Assembly (NCBI RefSeq): GCF_003614185.1 | Contig: NZ_KZ987724.1 | Location: 197,512 to 261,511, forward strand | Length of the DNA: 64,000 nucleotides | Source: Paenibacillus aceti | GTDB taxonomy: Bacteria; Bacillota; Bacilli; Paenibacillales; Paenibacillaceae | Direction: 5' to 3' | Shown here: one piece after another, positions 55,272 to 63,507 of the stretch | Position numbering within the stretch: the first letter of the stretch is position 1 | How the letters are laid out: each line of letters begins with the position of its first letter | Translations under genes and position numbers: made by a program | The notes under the pieces: model-generated | Told to the model about the DNA's origin: nothing | Databases searched by the model: none | Seen by the model: the letters and a program-made list of their open reading frames with translations, nothing else

Positions 55272-57722
55272 ATGAAAGTATCAACCGAATGGTTATCCAA
55301 ATATGTATCGCTGGAAAATGTAGATATCCCGGAGCTTGCGGAGCAAATTACGCGCTCGGGCATTGAGATTGATTCGATCGAGAATCGTAATAAAGGCGTG
55401 ACTAAGGTCGTCGTCGGCTATGTGAAAAATAAAGAGAAACACCCCGATGCTGATAAGCTCAACATATGTACCGTAGATGCTGGCGAGGGCGAGGATCTGC
55501 AAATTGTATGCGGAGCGAAAAATGTGGATGCTGGGCAGAAGGTTCCGGTTGCGCTAGTAGGCGCTGAACTGCCAGGGGGCCTGAAGATCAAGAAGGCGAA
55601 GCTGCGCGGTGTTCCTTCCCATGGTATGATCTGCTCTGCTAAAGAGCTTGGCCTGAATGACAAGCTGCTGCCCAAGGAACAGCAAGAGGGAATTCTGGTG
55701 CTGCCGGAGCATGTAGAAATCGGCACTTCCATCTCGAAGCTGTTGGGGCTTGATGATCAGGTGCTTGACTTCGATCTGACACCGAATCGTTCGGATTGCT
55801 TAAGCATGCTGGGTGCGGCTTATGAGGTAGGAGCTATCCTGGGCAGAGACATCAAGCTGCCGACACCGGAGAAGGATCTTGTCGAAGTACAGAAGCCAGC
55901 TAGTGAATATATTTCCGTGAAAATAGATGCGCCAGCCTTATGCGACCACTACGCGGTTCGATACATTTCAGGTGTGAAGATCGCACCTTCACCGCAATGG
56001 ATGCAGAATCGCTTGATGGCGGCGGGTGTTCGGCCGATCAACAATATCGTGGACATCACGAATTATGTCATGCTGGAATATGGGCAGCCGCTGCATGCTT
56101 TTGATGCGGATAAAGTCGCTGGCGGCGTAATCGGCGTTCGTCAGGCACGATCCGATGAGGGCCTCACTACATTAGATGGTCAGAAACGCAAGCTGGATGC
56201 AGGCACGCTTCTGATTGTTGACGGAGAAGATAAGCCGGTCGGTCTGGCTGGTGTCATGGGTGGCCTCGATTCGGAAGTAACCGAGCAGACGGTGAATATC
56301 GTACTGGAATCGGCCAAATTCAGCGGTAGCTCAGTACGAGTGACATCCCGTCATCTGGGGCTACGCTCGGAGGCGTCCCAACGCTTCGAGAAAGAGGTTG
56401 ACCCGAATGCGGTAATACCGGCTTTGAATCGCGCAGCTGGCTTAATGATGAAGCATGCTGGCGGCAGCGTGCATCAAGGTGTCGTTGAAGCGGTCACTAA
56501 GCAGCCGCAAGAGAAGATCGTTTCCTTGTCTCTGGATAAGCTGAACGCCTTCCTGGGAACAGATATTTCTTCACTGGAGACCAAGACGATTCTCAGCAGA
56601 TTGCATTTCGATTGTGGCGAGATCTCTGATAATAAAATTGAAGTGCGAGTTCCGACTCGTCGCGGGGATATTACCCGTGATGTGGATCTGATCGAAGAGG
56701 TCGCACGCTTATATGGATATGACAACATCCCGACGACGGTGATTGAAGGGCCGACGACAGCAGGCGGTTATACTAAGCCGCAAGCGCTGCGTCGCTCTCT
56801 ACGCAATCTGCTGGTGCATGGTGGCTGGCAGGAGGCGATGGGATATTCCTTCGTCAAAGAAGGCAGCGGCAAGCTGTTCCCGCGTCTGGGTAACGGGGAA
56901 TATGAAGTGAAGCTAGCGATGCCGATGAGCGAGGAGCGGAGTGTGCTGCGCAGCAGTCTGCTGCCAGGTCTCGCAGATATCGCGGCATATAATCGCAATC
57001 GCAAGCTGGATAATCTGGCGCTGTTTGAAATCGGCAATGTATTCCTATCCTCTGAGGAAAAGCTGACGAAACAGCCGCAGGAACTGTCCGTGCTAGGTAT
57101 GCTGCTGACTGGAGCTCGCAGTGAGAAACGTTGGAATACTCCGGCGGAGAATGTCGATTTCTTCGATCTCAAGGGAGCGCTGGAGAGTGTATTCGAAACG
57201 CTGGGATTGAACGGACGCATCTTCTATGAAGCGGATAAGCCGAATGGATTCCATCCGGGACGCTCCGCTTCGATGTATCTGAATACGGCGGAAGGCAAGC
57301 TCTGGATCGGGACTCTTGGCCAGCTTCATCCGGAATTACAGCGTGAGATGGATCTTGATGATACGTATGTAGCCGAATTACTGCTGGAGCCTATTTACCG
57401 CTATGCGGGAGAGACAGTGGTGTATCGTGATTTACCGCGTTTCCCATCGATGCAGCGAGATATTGCTGTAGTTGTAGGAGAAGAGGCTCAGGCAGGAGAT
57501 CTGATCGGTACGATCCGTCAAACGGCAGGTGAATTGCTGGAATCCGTGGAGGTATTCGATGTGTTCACCGACAGCAAGCTGGGAGAACGCAAGAAGAGCG
57601 TTGCACTGTCACTGGTATACCGTCATAAGGAACGGACGTTAACCGATGAGGAGATCACAGCGGTGCATGGAGCTGTGGTTGGCGCACTTGAACAAACTTT
57701 TGCTGCTGAATTAAGAAAATAG
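55272..57722 (+). CDS. pheT: Phenylalanyl-tRNA synthetase beta subunit
   Basis: An 816-residue beta subunit. The tRNA-binding (EMAP-like) domain is near 40-150, the B3/4 editing domain near 210-390, B5 near 410-480, the catalytic-like fold near 490-690, and the anticodon-binding FDX-ACB domain in the last 95 residues (RDLPRFPSMQRDIAVVV). All domains are complete. GGAAAGGGG precedes the ATG. Confidence 0.97.
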   Translation: MKVSTEWLSKYVSLENVDIPELAEQITRSGIEIDSIENRNKGVTKVVVGYVKNKEKHPDADKLNICTVDAGEGEDLQIVCGAKNVDAGQKVPVALVGAELPGGLKIKKAKLRGVPSHGMICSAKELGLNDKLLPKEQQEGILVLPEHVEIGTSISKLLGLDDQVLDFDLTPNRSDCLSMLGAAYEVGAILGRDIKLPTPEKDLVEVQKPASEYISVKIDAPALCDHYAVRYISGVKIAPSPQWMQNRLMAAGVRPINNIVDITNYVMLEYGQPLHAFDADKVAGGVIGVRQARSDEGLTTLDGQKRKLDAGTLLIVDGEDKPVGLAGVMGGLDSEVTEQTVNIVLESAKFSGSSVRVTSRHLGLRSEASQRFEKEVDPNAVIPALNRAAGLMMKHAGGSVHQGVVEAVTKQPQEKIVSLSLDKLNAFLGTDISSLETKTILSRLHFDCGEISDNKIEVRVPTRRGDITRDVDLIEEVARLYGYDNIPTTVIEGPTTAGGYTKPQALRRSLRNLLVHGGWQEAMGYSFVKEGSGKLFPRLGNGEYEVKLAMPMSEERSVLRSSLLPGLADIAAYNRNRKLDNLALFEIGNVFLSSEEKLTKQPQELSVLGMLLTGARSEKRWNTPAENVDFFDLKGALESVFETLGLNGRIFYEADKPNGFHPGRSASMYLNTAEGKLWIGTLGQLHPELQREMDLDDTYVAELLLEPIYRYAGETVVYRDLPRFPSMQRDIAVVVGEEAQAGDLIGTIRQTAGELLESVEVFDVFTDSKLGERKKSVALSLVYRHKERTLTDEEITAVHGAVVGALEQTFAAELRK

Positions 57723-57736
57723 AGCAGGAATTGTAC

Positions 57737-57784
57737 AAAGTCACATCGAATCAAGTATGGGTAACCGATTCGATGTGACTTTCG
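57737..57784 (+). terminator. Long hairpin between pheT and the ZapA-fusion gene
   Basis: A perfect 16-bp inverted repeat (AAAGTCACATCGAATC and its complement) with a 14-base loop. The T-run is short (ACTTTCG), so it may terminate only partly and let some transcription continue. Confidence 0.75.
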
Positions 57785-57845
57785 TGCAAAAAAATGCAAA
57801 ATTCAGACACCCAGAATAACCGCGGATTAGAAGGAGGCACAAAGT

Positions 57846-59774
57846 TTGAATACCCCTGACCGGATTAGTGTAAACGTAGATATTTACGGTACTTCTTATA
57901 AAATTGTAGGCAGTGACGAAGTGTATATGAAGCAAATCGCTAAGCGTGTGGATGAGCAGATGCGGATGATTTCCAAGGCGTATTCTCATCTGGATACTCC
58001 TCGTTTAGCGGTATTAACCGCTGTGCGTATGACGGAAGAGGCTGCGAAGACGGAACGGCTTGAGAATGAGCTGCATAGTCTGCAGCAGGACAAGGCGGCG
58101 GTCGCTCAGGAGCTGGAGGTGTTCAGGACACTGAACGCCAAGCAAGAGGAACAGCACGCCAAGCTCCAGGAAGAGTATAGCGATTTGAAGGATCAGAAGA
58201 AGGCGCTGGCGGACAAGCTGGCAAGTGCAGAAGCGACCATCAAGCAGCGAGAGGCGGAGTATGCCAAGCTGTCCAAGGATCGGGAAGCTGAGTATGCCAA
58301 ATTGTCCAAGGAACGAGATGCCGAGCAGTTGAAGCTGGCCAATAAGGTGCAGGAACTGGAGCGTCAATTGAGTGAACAGCGGAATAGCAATTCCCAGCTG
58401 CAGAACAAGCTTCGCACATCAGAGCAGAATTTGCAGCGAGAGAAGAGTGAGCGTGATAAGCTGAATGCTCAATTAAAGGCCGCTCAACAACGGGAAGAGA
58501 CGGCCAAGACAGATGGACAACGTCTGAAGGCGGATCTTGAGAAGCTGGAGCTGCAGAAGAAGGGGATCCAGCAATCCTTGCAGGGTGCAGAGGCTGAGGC
58601 GAAGAAGCTGCAGCAGCATATGCAGGAAGCGAATGCGCGGGAGAGCAAGCTTCGTTCCGAGTTGGATAAGGTTCTGCAGAATGAGAAATCATGGCAGAAG
58701 CTGGCTGAGAAGCGCAGTGGAGAGCTGAGTAGTCTGGAAACGAAATTGTTGGAGACGATGAAGGAACTGGAGAAGAACGAGCAGCAGCTGCAATTCGCTA
58801 CGAAGGAAGCGAATGCGGCCCGTCAGAGTCTACAGGTTGAGCAGGACAAGCAACAGCAGAGCTTAGCCGAGCTTGAGGAGCTTCGCGCGAAGCTGAAGCA
58901 AGCTCTATCGGACCGGGGCACTGCGATTATGAAGGTAGAGGCGATGGAAGAGGAGAAGATCCGTCTGGAGGCGGAGATTCGAAGTCTTGGCGAGCGTATC
59001 CATGGCTTGGAAGAAGAATCGAGAGAGTATGCAGAGCTGGCGGAGTCCAGTGAGTCAGAGAACGTTCGGCTACAAGGGAAGGTTCAAGCCTTAGAAGAGC
59101 GTATCCGTGGCCTGGAGGAAGATGCGAAAGACTATGCGCAGCTGGCAGAGTCTAGTGAAGCAGAGAACCACGGCTTGTCAGAGAAGGTTCGAGGTCTGGA
59201 AGAGCAACTCCAGGGGTTGATGAGAGAGGCGAGTAGATTTGCTCAGGAAGCTGAAGCGAGTGAAGCCGAGAAGAATCGCCTGAAGGAAGAGGTTCAAAGT
59301 CTTGGCGAGCGTATCCGGGAGCTGCGGGAAGAGGCGAAGGGCTATGCCCAGCTGGCGGAAGAGCAGGAACAGGCGCGCAAGAATGCGGAGCAGCAAGAGC
59401 AGGCCTGGAGAACGCAGCTGACCTCAGCGGAGCAGGAGCTTGCTTCCTGGCGTGAGATCGAGGCGGATCTGCAGCGACAATTGAATACATGGCAGCAGGA
59501 ATGTGCGGCTAGTGCAGAGAAGGTTGACGAGCTGACCGGGGAGTATGAGACGCTGCAGCAGGAGAAGGAGAAGATGTCCGAGCAGCTTCAGCAAATTTCC
59601 GAAGGCTACGAGATCGTATCGCATGAGTATCATCTGTTAAGATCGGCTAGGGAATTGGAGCAGGAGAATGTACAGAAGATCGAGGAAGAGTATAAGCGCC
59701 TGAAAGAGGACTATGCCAAGCTGCAAAATGAGTATGATGAATGGATCGAATTGATCGAACAGGATAATAAGTAA
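57846..59774 (+). CDS. zapA: ZapA domain fused to a giant coiled coil
   Basis: A 642-residue protein. Residues 4-80 are a standard ZapA domain (RISVNVDIYGTSYKIVGSDE, AVLTAVRMTEEAAK), which crosslinks FtsZ filaments at the division site; normal ZapA is about 85-110 residues. The rest, about 560 residues, is uninterrupted charged coiled coil. From residue 381 it contains tandem 35-residue repeats (starts 381, 416, 451, 486), five heptads each, with the shared core GLEE...YAQLAESSEAEN. TTG start behind AAGGAGG. The position after pheT and before mutS2 matches the zapA site in Bacillus, supporting orthology. The tail could form a rod spanning from the Z-ring (inference). Confidence 0.85.
   Translation: MNTPDRISVNVDIYGTSYKIVGSDEVYMKQIAKRVDEQMRMISKAYSHLDTPRLAVLTAVRMTEEAAKTERLENELHSLQQDKAAVAQELEVFRTLNAKQEEQHAKLQEEYSDLKDQKKALADKLASAEATIKQREAEYAKLSKDREAEYAKLSKERDAEQLKLANKVQELERQLSEQRNSNSQLQNKLRTSEQNLQREKSERDKLNAQLKAAQQREETAKTDGQRLKADLEKLELQKKGIQQSLQGAEAEAKKLQQHMQEANARESKLRSELDKVLQNEKSWQKLAEKRSGELSSLETKLLETMKELEKNEQQLQFATKEANAARQSLQVEQDKQQQSLAELEELRAKLKQALSDRGTAIMKVEAMEEEKIRLEAEIRSLGERIHGLEEESREYAELAESSESENVRLQGKVQALEERIRGLEEDAKDYAQLAESSEAENHGLSEKVRGLEEQLQGLMREASRFAQEAEASEAEKNRLKEEVQSLGERIRELREEAKGYAQLAEEQEQARKNAEQQEQAWRTQLTSAEQELASWREIEADLQRQLNTWQQECAASAEKVDELTGEYETLQQEKEKMSEQLQQISEGYEIVSHEYHLLRSARELEQENVQKIEEEYKRLKEDYAKLQNEYDEWIELIEQDNK
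58986..59400 (+). repeat. Tandem 105-bp in-frame repeats in the zapA-fusion gene
   Basis: Units start at 58986, 59091, 59196 and 59301, exactly 105 bp apart, the last incomplete. Each encodes 35 residues. The copies differ at many bases, so the expansion is not recent. Confidence 0.85.
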
Positions 59775-59823
59775 CGCATGAGCATATGAGCTAAAGCTGA
59801 TACATGTTCGCGTTATAGAATTC

Positions 59824-59856
59824 GAGGGTCCTTAGGCGATTTGCCCAAGGACCCTT
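59824..59856. terminator. Hairpin between convergent zapA-fusion and cupredoxin genes
   Basis: AGGGTCCTTAGGC pairs with GCCCAAGGACCCT (one mismatch) around GATTT. There is little T-run on either strand. Confidence 0.65.
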
Positions 59857-59863
59857 GCTGCTG

Positions 59864-60235
59864 TTACTCCTCGACAATAATTTTCGAGATCATACTGGAA
59901 TGCCCGGTGCCGCACATAATGGAGCAGGCTACTTCGAATTCCCCGGTCTCATCAGGAATAATCGTCTTGGACTCGCTTTTGCCGCTCAGCTGGAGCTTGA
60001 GTCCAGGTACGAGCATTCCGTGATTCCCTTCGGTGCTCTTGAATGTAATCTTCACCGGGACACCCTTCTTCAAGTGATATTCGGGCTGATCGAATTGAAA
60101 ATTAGTCGCCTCGATCGTAAGCTCGGCCTCCGGTTTCACGTTGTTATTCTCTGCGCTTGTATTGGAACCGCTGCCACAAGCAGCCAGTACAAGCAATAAC
60201 ACAGATGTAGCCATGAATGCAACAGTCTTTTTCAC
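59864..60235 (-). CDS. Cupredoxin lipoprotein with CuA-like site
   Basis: A 123-residue exported lipoprotein. The signal helix VAFMATSVLLLV leads to the lipobox LAAC with Cys20. The mature part is a cupredoxin: GNHGMLVP supplies one His, and CSIMCGTGHSSM near the C-terminus has the C-x3-C-x3-H-x2-M pattern of the CuA site of cytochrome c oxidase subunit II. GTG at 60235 with AGGTGAT just upstream is preferred over the TTG at 60250. No oxidase genes are near, so it may be a copper chaperone or electron carrier. Confidence 0.85.
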   Translation of the reverse strand: MKKTVAFMATSVLLLVLAACGSGSNTSAENNNVKPEAELTIEATNFQFDQPEYHLKKGVPVKITFKSTEGNHGMLVPGLKLQLSGKSESKTIIPDETGEFEVACSIMCGTGHSSMISKIIVEE

Positions 60236-60370
60236 ACTAATCACCTGCAATATAATATTATTGTGACAAATTTAAGAATATTATAGCGCAGGTTTTTAAC
60301 GGAAAGAGGAGAATGATATGAATAATTAGTGAACTTTTACCAAAAATTTCTGGAATGTGGGATATATAAA

Positions 60371-60413
60371 GAAAACTACCCCGAACCCACCATCGCTGGA
60401 GGCACGGGGCAGT
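60371..60413 (-). terminator. Terminator of the holin-family gene
   Basis: On the minus strand ACTGCCCCG pairs with CGGGGTAGT (wobble) and is followed by TTTTC. It lies 33 bases after the stop. The remaining gap to 60250 holds nothing recognisable. Confidence 0.75.
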
Positions 60414-60445
60414 TCACGGATCTGATGGCCAAAATCGCGGGGAGC

Positions 60446-60808
60446 TTAACGGGAGCGATCGTCACGGCCTGCTTCAAACGGCGTAGAAACAGGGATGAAC
60501 AGATCGATAATCCCGATCACTAATGCTGCCAGCAAAGCGCCGATTATGGACACAGAGACTCCGGATACGACAAATTGGGCGAGCCAGATCACGAGAGCGC
60601 TGGCCAGAAACCCGACGATTCCGCGACCAAATGGAGTGACCTTCTTACCGAAGATGCCCTCAATAGCCCAACCCAATAAGGCAATTACAAGAGCGAGCAC
60701 GAGAGCGCTCCAGAACCCACCGACACTGAATTGTGGAACAAGCCATCCCACAACGAGCAGCACCAGGGCGGAGACGATAAAACGGACAACATGCCCAAGA
60801 AAATGCAT
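60446..60808 (-). CDS. Phage holin family membrane protein (PF04020 type)
   Basis: A 120-residue protein with four hydrophobic helices (FIVSALVLLVVGWLVPQF, ALVLALVIALLGWAIEG, FLASALVIWLAQFVVSG, IGALLAALVIGIIDLF), matching the small family named phage holin 4_2/YvlD. These are chromosomal membrane proteins of unclear role rather than prophage lysis genes; no phage genes occur here. AGGAGG precedes the ATG. Confidence 0.85.
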   Translation of the reverse strand: MHFLGHVVRFIVSALVLLVVGWLVPQFSVGGFWSALVLALVIALLGWAIEGIFGKKVTPFGRGIVGFLASALVIWLAQFVVSGVSVSIIGALLAALVIGIIDLFIPVSTPFEAGRDDRSR

Positions 60809-60974
60809 GGTATTTGCCTCCTTTTTTTTAAATGAAATACATCTGGCAACTCTATATTATGATGTTCATGAAAGACGGTTCTTATGTGTCTGTATTTATA
60901 ATTAGGGCGAAATAGCGAAATTTGGGCGGTTTCGATATAATGTAACCATAGCTCGAGAGAGGTTGTGAAGTTTC

Positions 60975-63338
60975 TTGGATCAGAAAATACTTCAAACAAT
61001 GGAATACCCGAAAATAATAAATCAATTAGTCAACTATGCGCAGACCTCGCTAGGCAAACAGATGGCGGAAGAGCTTCAGCCAGTGACCCAACTTGAAGAT
61101 GTGAAATTGCTGCTGCAGGGGACTGAAGAAGCCTTCACGGTTGATCGGCTCAAGGGTTATCCTTCCTTCGGGGGGATTGTAGATATATCGTCGGCTGTGC
61201 GACGCGCCCGCATCGGCGGGACGCTGAATCCCCATGAATTGTTGGGAATAGCGACGACGCTGGAAGGCTCAAGACGGCTCAAGCGGTATCTGTCGGCCAT
61301 GCATGAGGACAATCCGGTGGAAATTCTATTCACGCTGAGCGATTCCTTGAGTGAGCAGAAGCCGCTGGAGGAAGCGATCAAGCGCTGTGTGGATGATAGC
61401 GCGGAGATTATGGACTCGGCAAGCTCGGAGCTATCGCAGATTCGCCGCGAGCTGCGTGGCGGTGAAGTGCGAATTCGCGAGAAGCTCGATGCGATGATCC
61501 GTTCGTCGACGGTGTCGAAGATGCTACAGGATCAGATCGTTACGATCCGTGGAGATCGCTTCGTCATTCCGGTTAAGGCGGAATACCGCGCTCATTTCGG
61601 CGGAATTGTCCACGACCAGTCCGGTTCCGGAGCGACGCTGTTCATCGAGCCGGAGTCGATCGTAGCGATGAATAATAAGCTGCGGGAGACGAGACTGCGG
61701 GAGGAGCGGGAGATCGAGGTCATATTGCAGAAGCTGACCGCCCTCGTAGGAGATCAGGCCGAGCTGCTGCTCTATGATATCGATATTCTGGCGCAGCTTG
61801 ATTTCATGTTCGCCAAGGCACGCCTGGCGCGCGAAATGAAAGGCACGCTGCCGCGGATGAATGATCGTGGCTTCATTAAGCTGCGTCGAGGACGCCATCC
61901 GTTAATTCCGGTTGAGCAAGTCGTGCCGATTGATGTGGAGCTCGGCAATCACTTCTCAACGATTATCGTCACCGGTCCTAACACAGGCGGGAAGACGGTT
62001 ACGCTGAAGACGATCGGCCTGCTGAGCCTGATGGCGATGTCCGGTCTATTCGTTCCGGTAGAGGATGGTTGTCAACTATGTGTATTCGATGCGATCTATG
62101 CGGACATCGGCGATGAGCAGAGCATTGAGCAGAGTCTCAGTACCTTCTCTAGCCATATGACGAATATTATCTCAATTCTGAAAAATATGACGCCGAAGAG
62201 CCTGGTTCTATTGGATGAGCTGGGGGCGGGTACAGACCCGGCCGAAGGCTCGGCATTGGCGATTGCAATTCTGGAGCATATTCATTCGCTGGGCTGCAGA
62301 ATGGTCGCGACCACCCATTATAGCGAGCTTAAGGCCTATGCCTATGAACGCAAAGGTGTCATCAACGCCAGTATGGAGTTTGACGTCAATACATTAAGCC
62401 CGACCTACCGTTTGCTGGTAGGGGTACCTGGTCGAAGCAATGCATTTGCGATAGCCGAACGACTCGGACTCCCAGCCCCGATCCTTGAATTTGCCCGCGG
62501 TGAGGTCAAGGAAGAGGATCTGCGGGTAGAGAATATGATTGCCAAGCTCGAAGAGAATCGCAATATCGCCGAGCAGGAGCGCGAGAATGCCGAGAAAATA
62601 CGTAAGGAAATGGAAGATCTGCGCAGCAGGCATGCGGCCGAGCTAGAGAAGCTGGAGCAGCAGAAGGAACGCTATCTTGAGAAGGCCGAGGATGAAGCGA
62701 GAGCTGTTATCGCCAAGGCTCGCAGCGAAGCCGAGAAGATTATCGATGAGCTGCGCCTGCTAGCCATGGAAGAAGGAGCTTCGGTGAAGGAGCATAAGCT
62801 GATCGCTGCCCGCAAGCAGCTCGACGAGGCGGAGCCGGCGCAGCGCAAGAAGGCAGCCCCTCGCAAGGCGGCTAAGCCGAAGCGCTCGATCCAGCCTGGT
62901 GATGAGGTGAAGGTGCATAGCTTGAACCAGAAAGGCCATGTTGTCGAGCTGTCTGGCGACAAAGAAGCGCTTGTCCAGCTTGGTATCATGAAGATGAAGG
63001 TTACGCTCGACGATCTTGAGCTGATTGGCTCAGCTCCTGTTACGAAGCCGATTCAACGAACCGCAGCCAATGTGAAACGAACCCGGGATGAGAATGTCCG
63101 GACGGAGCTGGATCTGCGGGGAGCTAATCTGGAAGAGGCGCTGATTGAAGTGGATCGCTTCATTGATGAAGCTTACTTGAGTAATCTGGGTCAGATCTAT
63201 ATTATTCATGGTAAAGGGACAGGAATTTTGCGCAGCGGCATTTCAGATTACTTGCGCAAGCATAAGCATATCAAGAGCTACCGTCTTGGAAATTACGGAG
63301 AAGGCGGCACAGGAGTTACGGTGGCAGAGCTTAAATAA
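60975..63338 (+). CDS. mutS2: Endonuclease MutS2
   Basis: A 787-residue MutS2. The core/lever region leads to the ATPase with Walker A TGPNTGGKTVTLKT near 335 and Walker B LVLLDELGAGTDPAEG near 410. A coiled coil (about 520-620) and a KOW-like segment precede the C-terminal Smr nuclease domain (ELDLRGANLEEALIEVDRF, IHGKGTGILRSGI). The mismatch-recognition domain of MutS is absent, as expected. It acts in recombination suppression or ribosome rescue. TTG start; a GAGAGG site lies about 12 bases upstream. Confidence 0.95.
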   Translation: MDQKILQTMEYPKIINQLVNYAQTSLGKQMAEELQPVTQLEDVKLLLQGTEEAFTVDRLKGYPSFGGIVDISSAVRRARIGGTLNPHELLGIATTLEGSRRLKRYLSAMHEDNPVEILFTLSDSLSEQKPLEEAIKRCVDDSAEIMDSASSELSQIRRELRGGEVRIREKLDAMIRSSTVSKMLQDQIVTIRGDRFVIPVKAEYRAHFGGIVHDQSGSGATLFIEPESIVAMNNKLRETRLREEREIEVILQKLTALVGDQAELLLYDIDILAQLDFMFAKARLAREMKGTLPRMNDRGFIKLRRGRHPLIPVEQVVPIDVELGNHFSTIIVTGPNTGGKTVTLKTIGLLSLMAMSGLFVPVEDGCQLCVFDAIYADIGDEQSIEQSLSTFSSHMTNIISILKNMTPKSLVLLDELGAGTDPAEGSALAIAILEHIHSLGCRMVATTHYSELKAYAYERKGVINASMEFDVNTLSPTYRLLVGVPGRSNAFAIAERLGLPAPILEFARGEVKEEDLRVENMIAKLEENRNIAEQERENAEKIRKEMEDLRSRHAAELEKLEQQKERYLEKAEDEARAVIAKARSEAEKIIDELRLLAMEEGASVKEHKLIAARKQLDEAEPAQRKKAAPRKAAKPKRSIQPGDEVKVHSLNQKGHVVELSGDKEALVQLGIMKMKVTLDDLELIGSAPVTKPIQRTAANVKRTRDENVRTELDLRGANLEEALIEVDRFIDEAYLSNLGQIYIIHGKGTGILRSGISDYLRKHKHIKSYRLGNYGEGGTGVTVAELK

Positions 63339-63379
63339 TTCGTATGTAACGGATTAATCCAAGTGGGAGGAATAAGATC

Positions 63380-63463
63380 ATGCTGAAGAACCTGGCTAAG
63401 GTTTTATTCGCGGCTGCCGTATGCTTCATTATCGCGGGGATCGTCTATCTGTGTGTAGCATAA
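63380..63463 (+). CDS. 27-residue single-helix membrane peptide
   Basis: The frame MLKNLAKVLFAAAVCFIIAG ends IVYLCVA. It has a basic N-terminus and one 20-residue hydrophobic helix with two Cys. GGGAGG lies nine bases before the ATG, a strong ribosome site. It lies 41 bases after mutS2 and 44 before the next gene, on the same strand, so the three may be co-transcribed. I know of no named family. Confidence 0.65.
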   Translation: MLKNLAKVLFAAAVCFIIAGIVYLCVA

Positions 63464-63507
63464 CTATTTGACGCGAGAGCGGTCTTGAAACGGAAAGGAA
63501 GAGGACA

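Noticed and set aside
60446-60808. Prophage remnant suggested by the holin-family name
   Set aside because: The family is chromosomal and no other phage-like gene is nearby.
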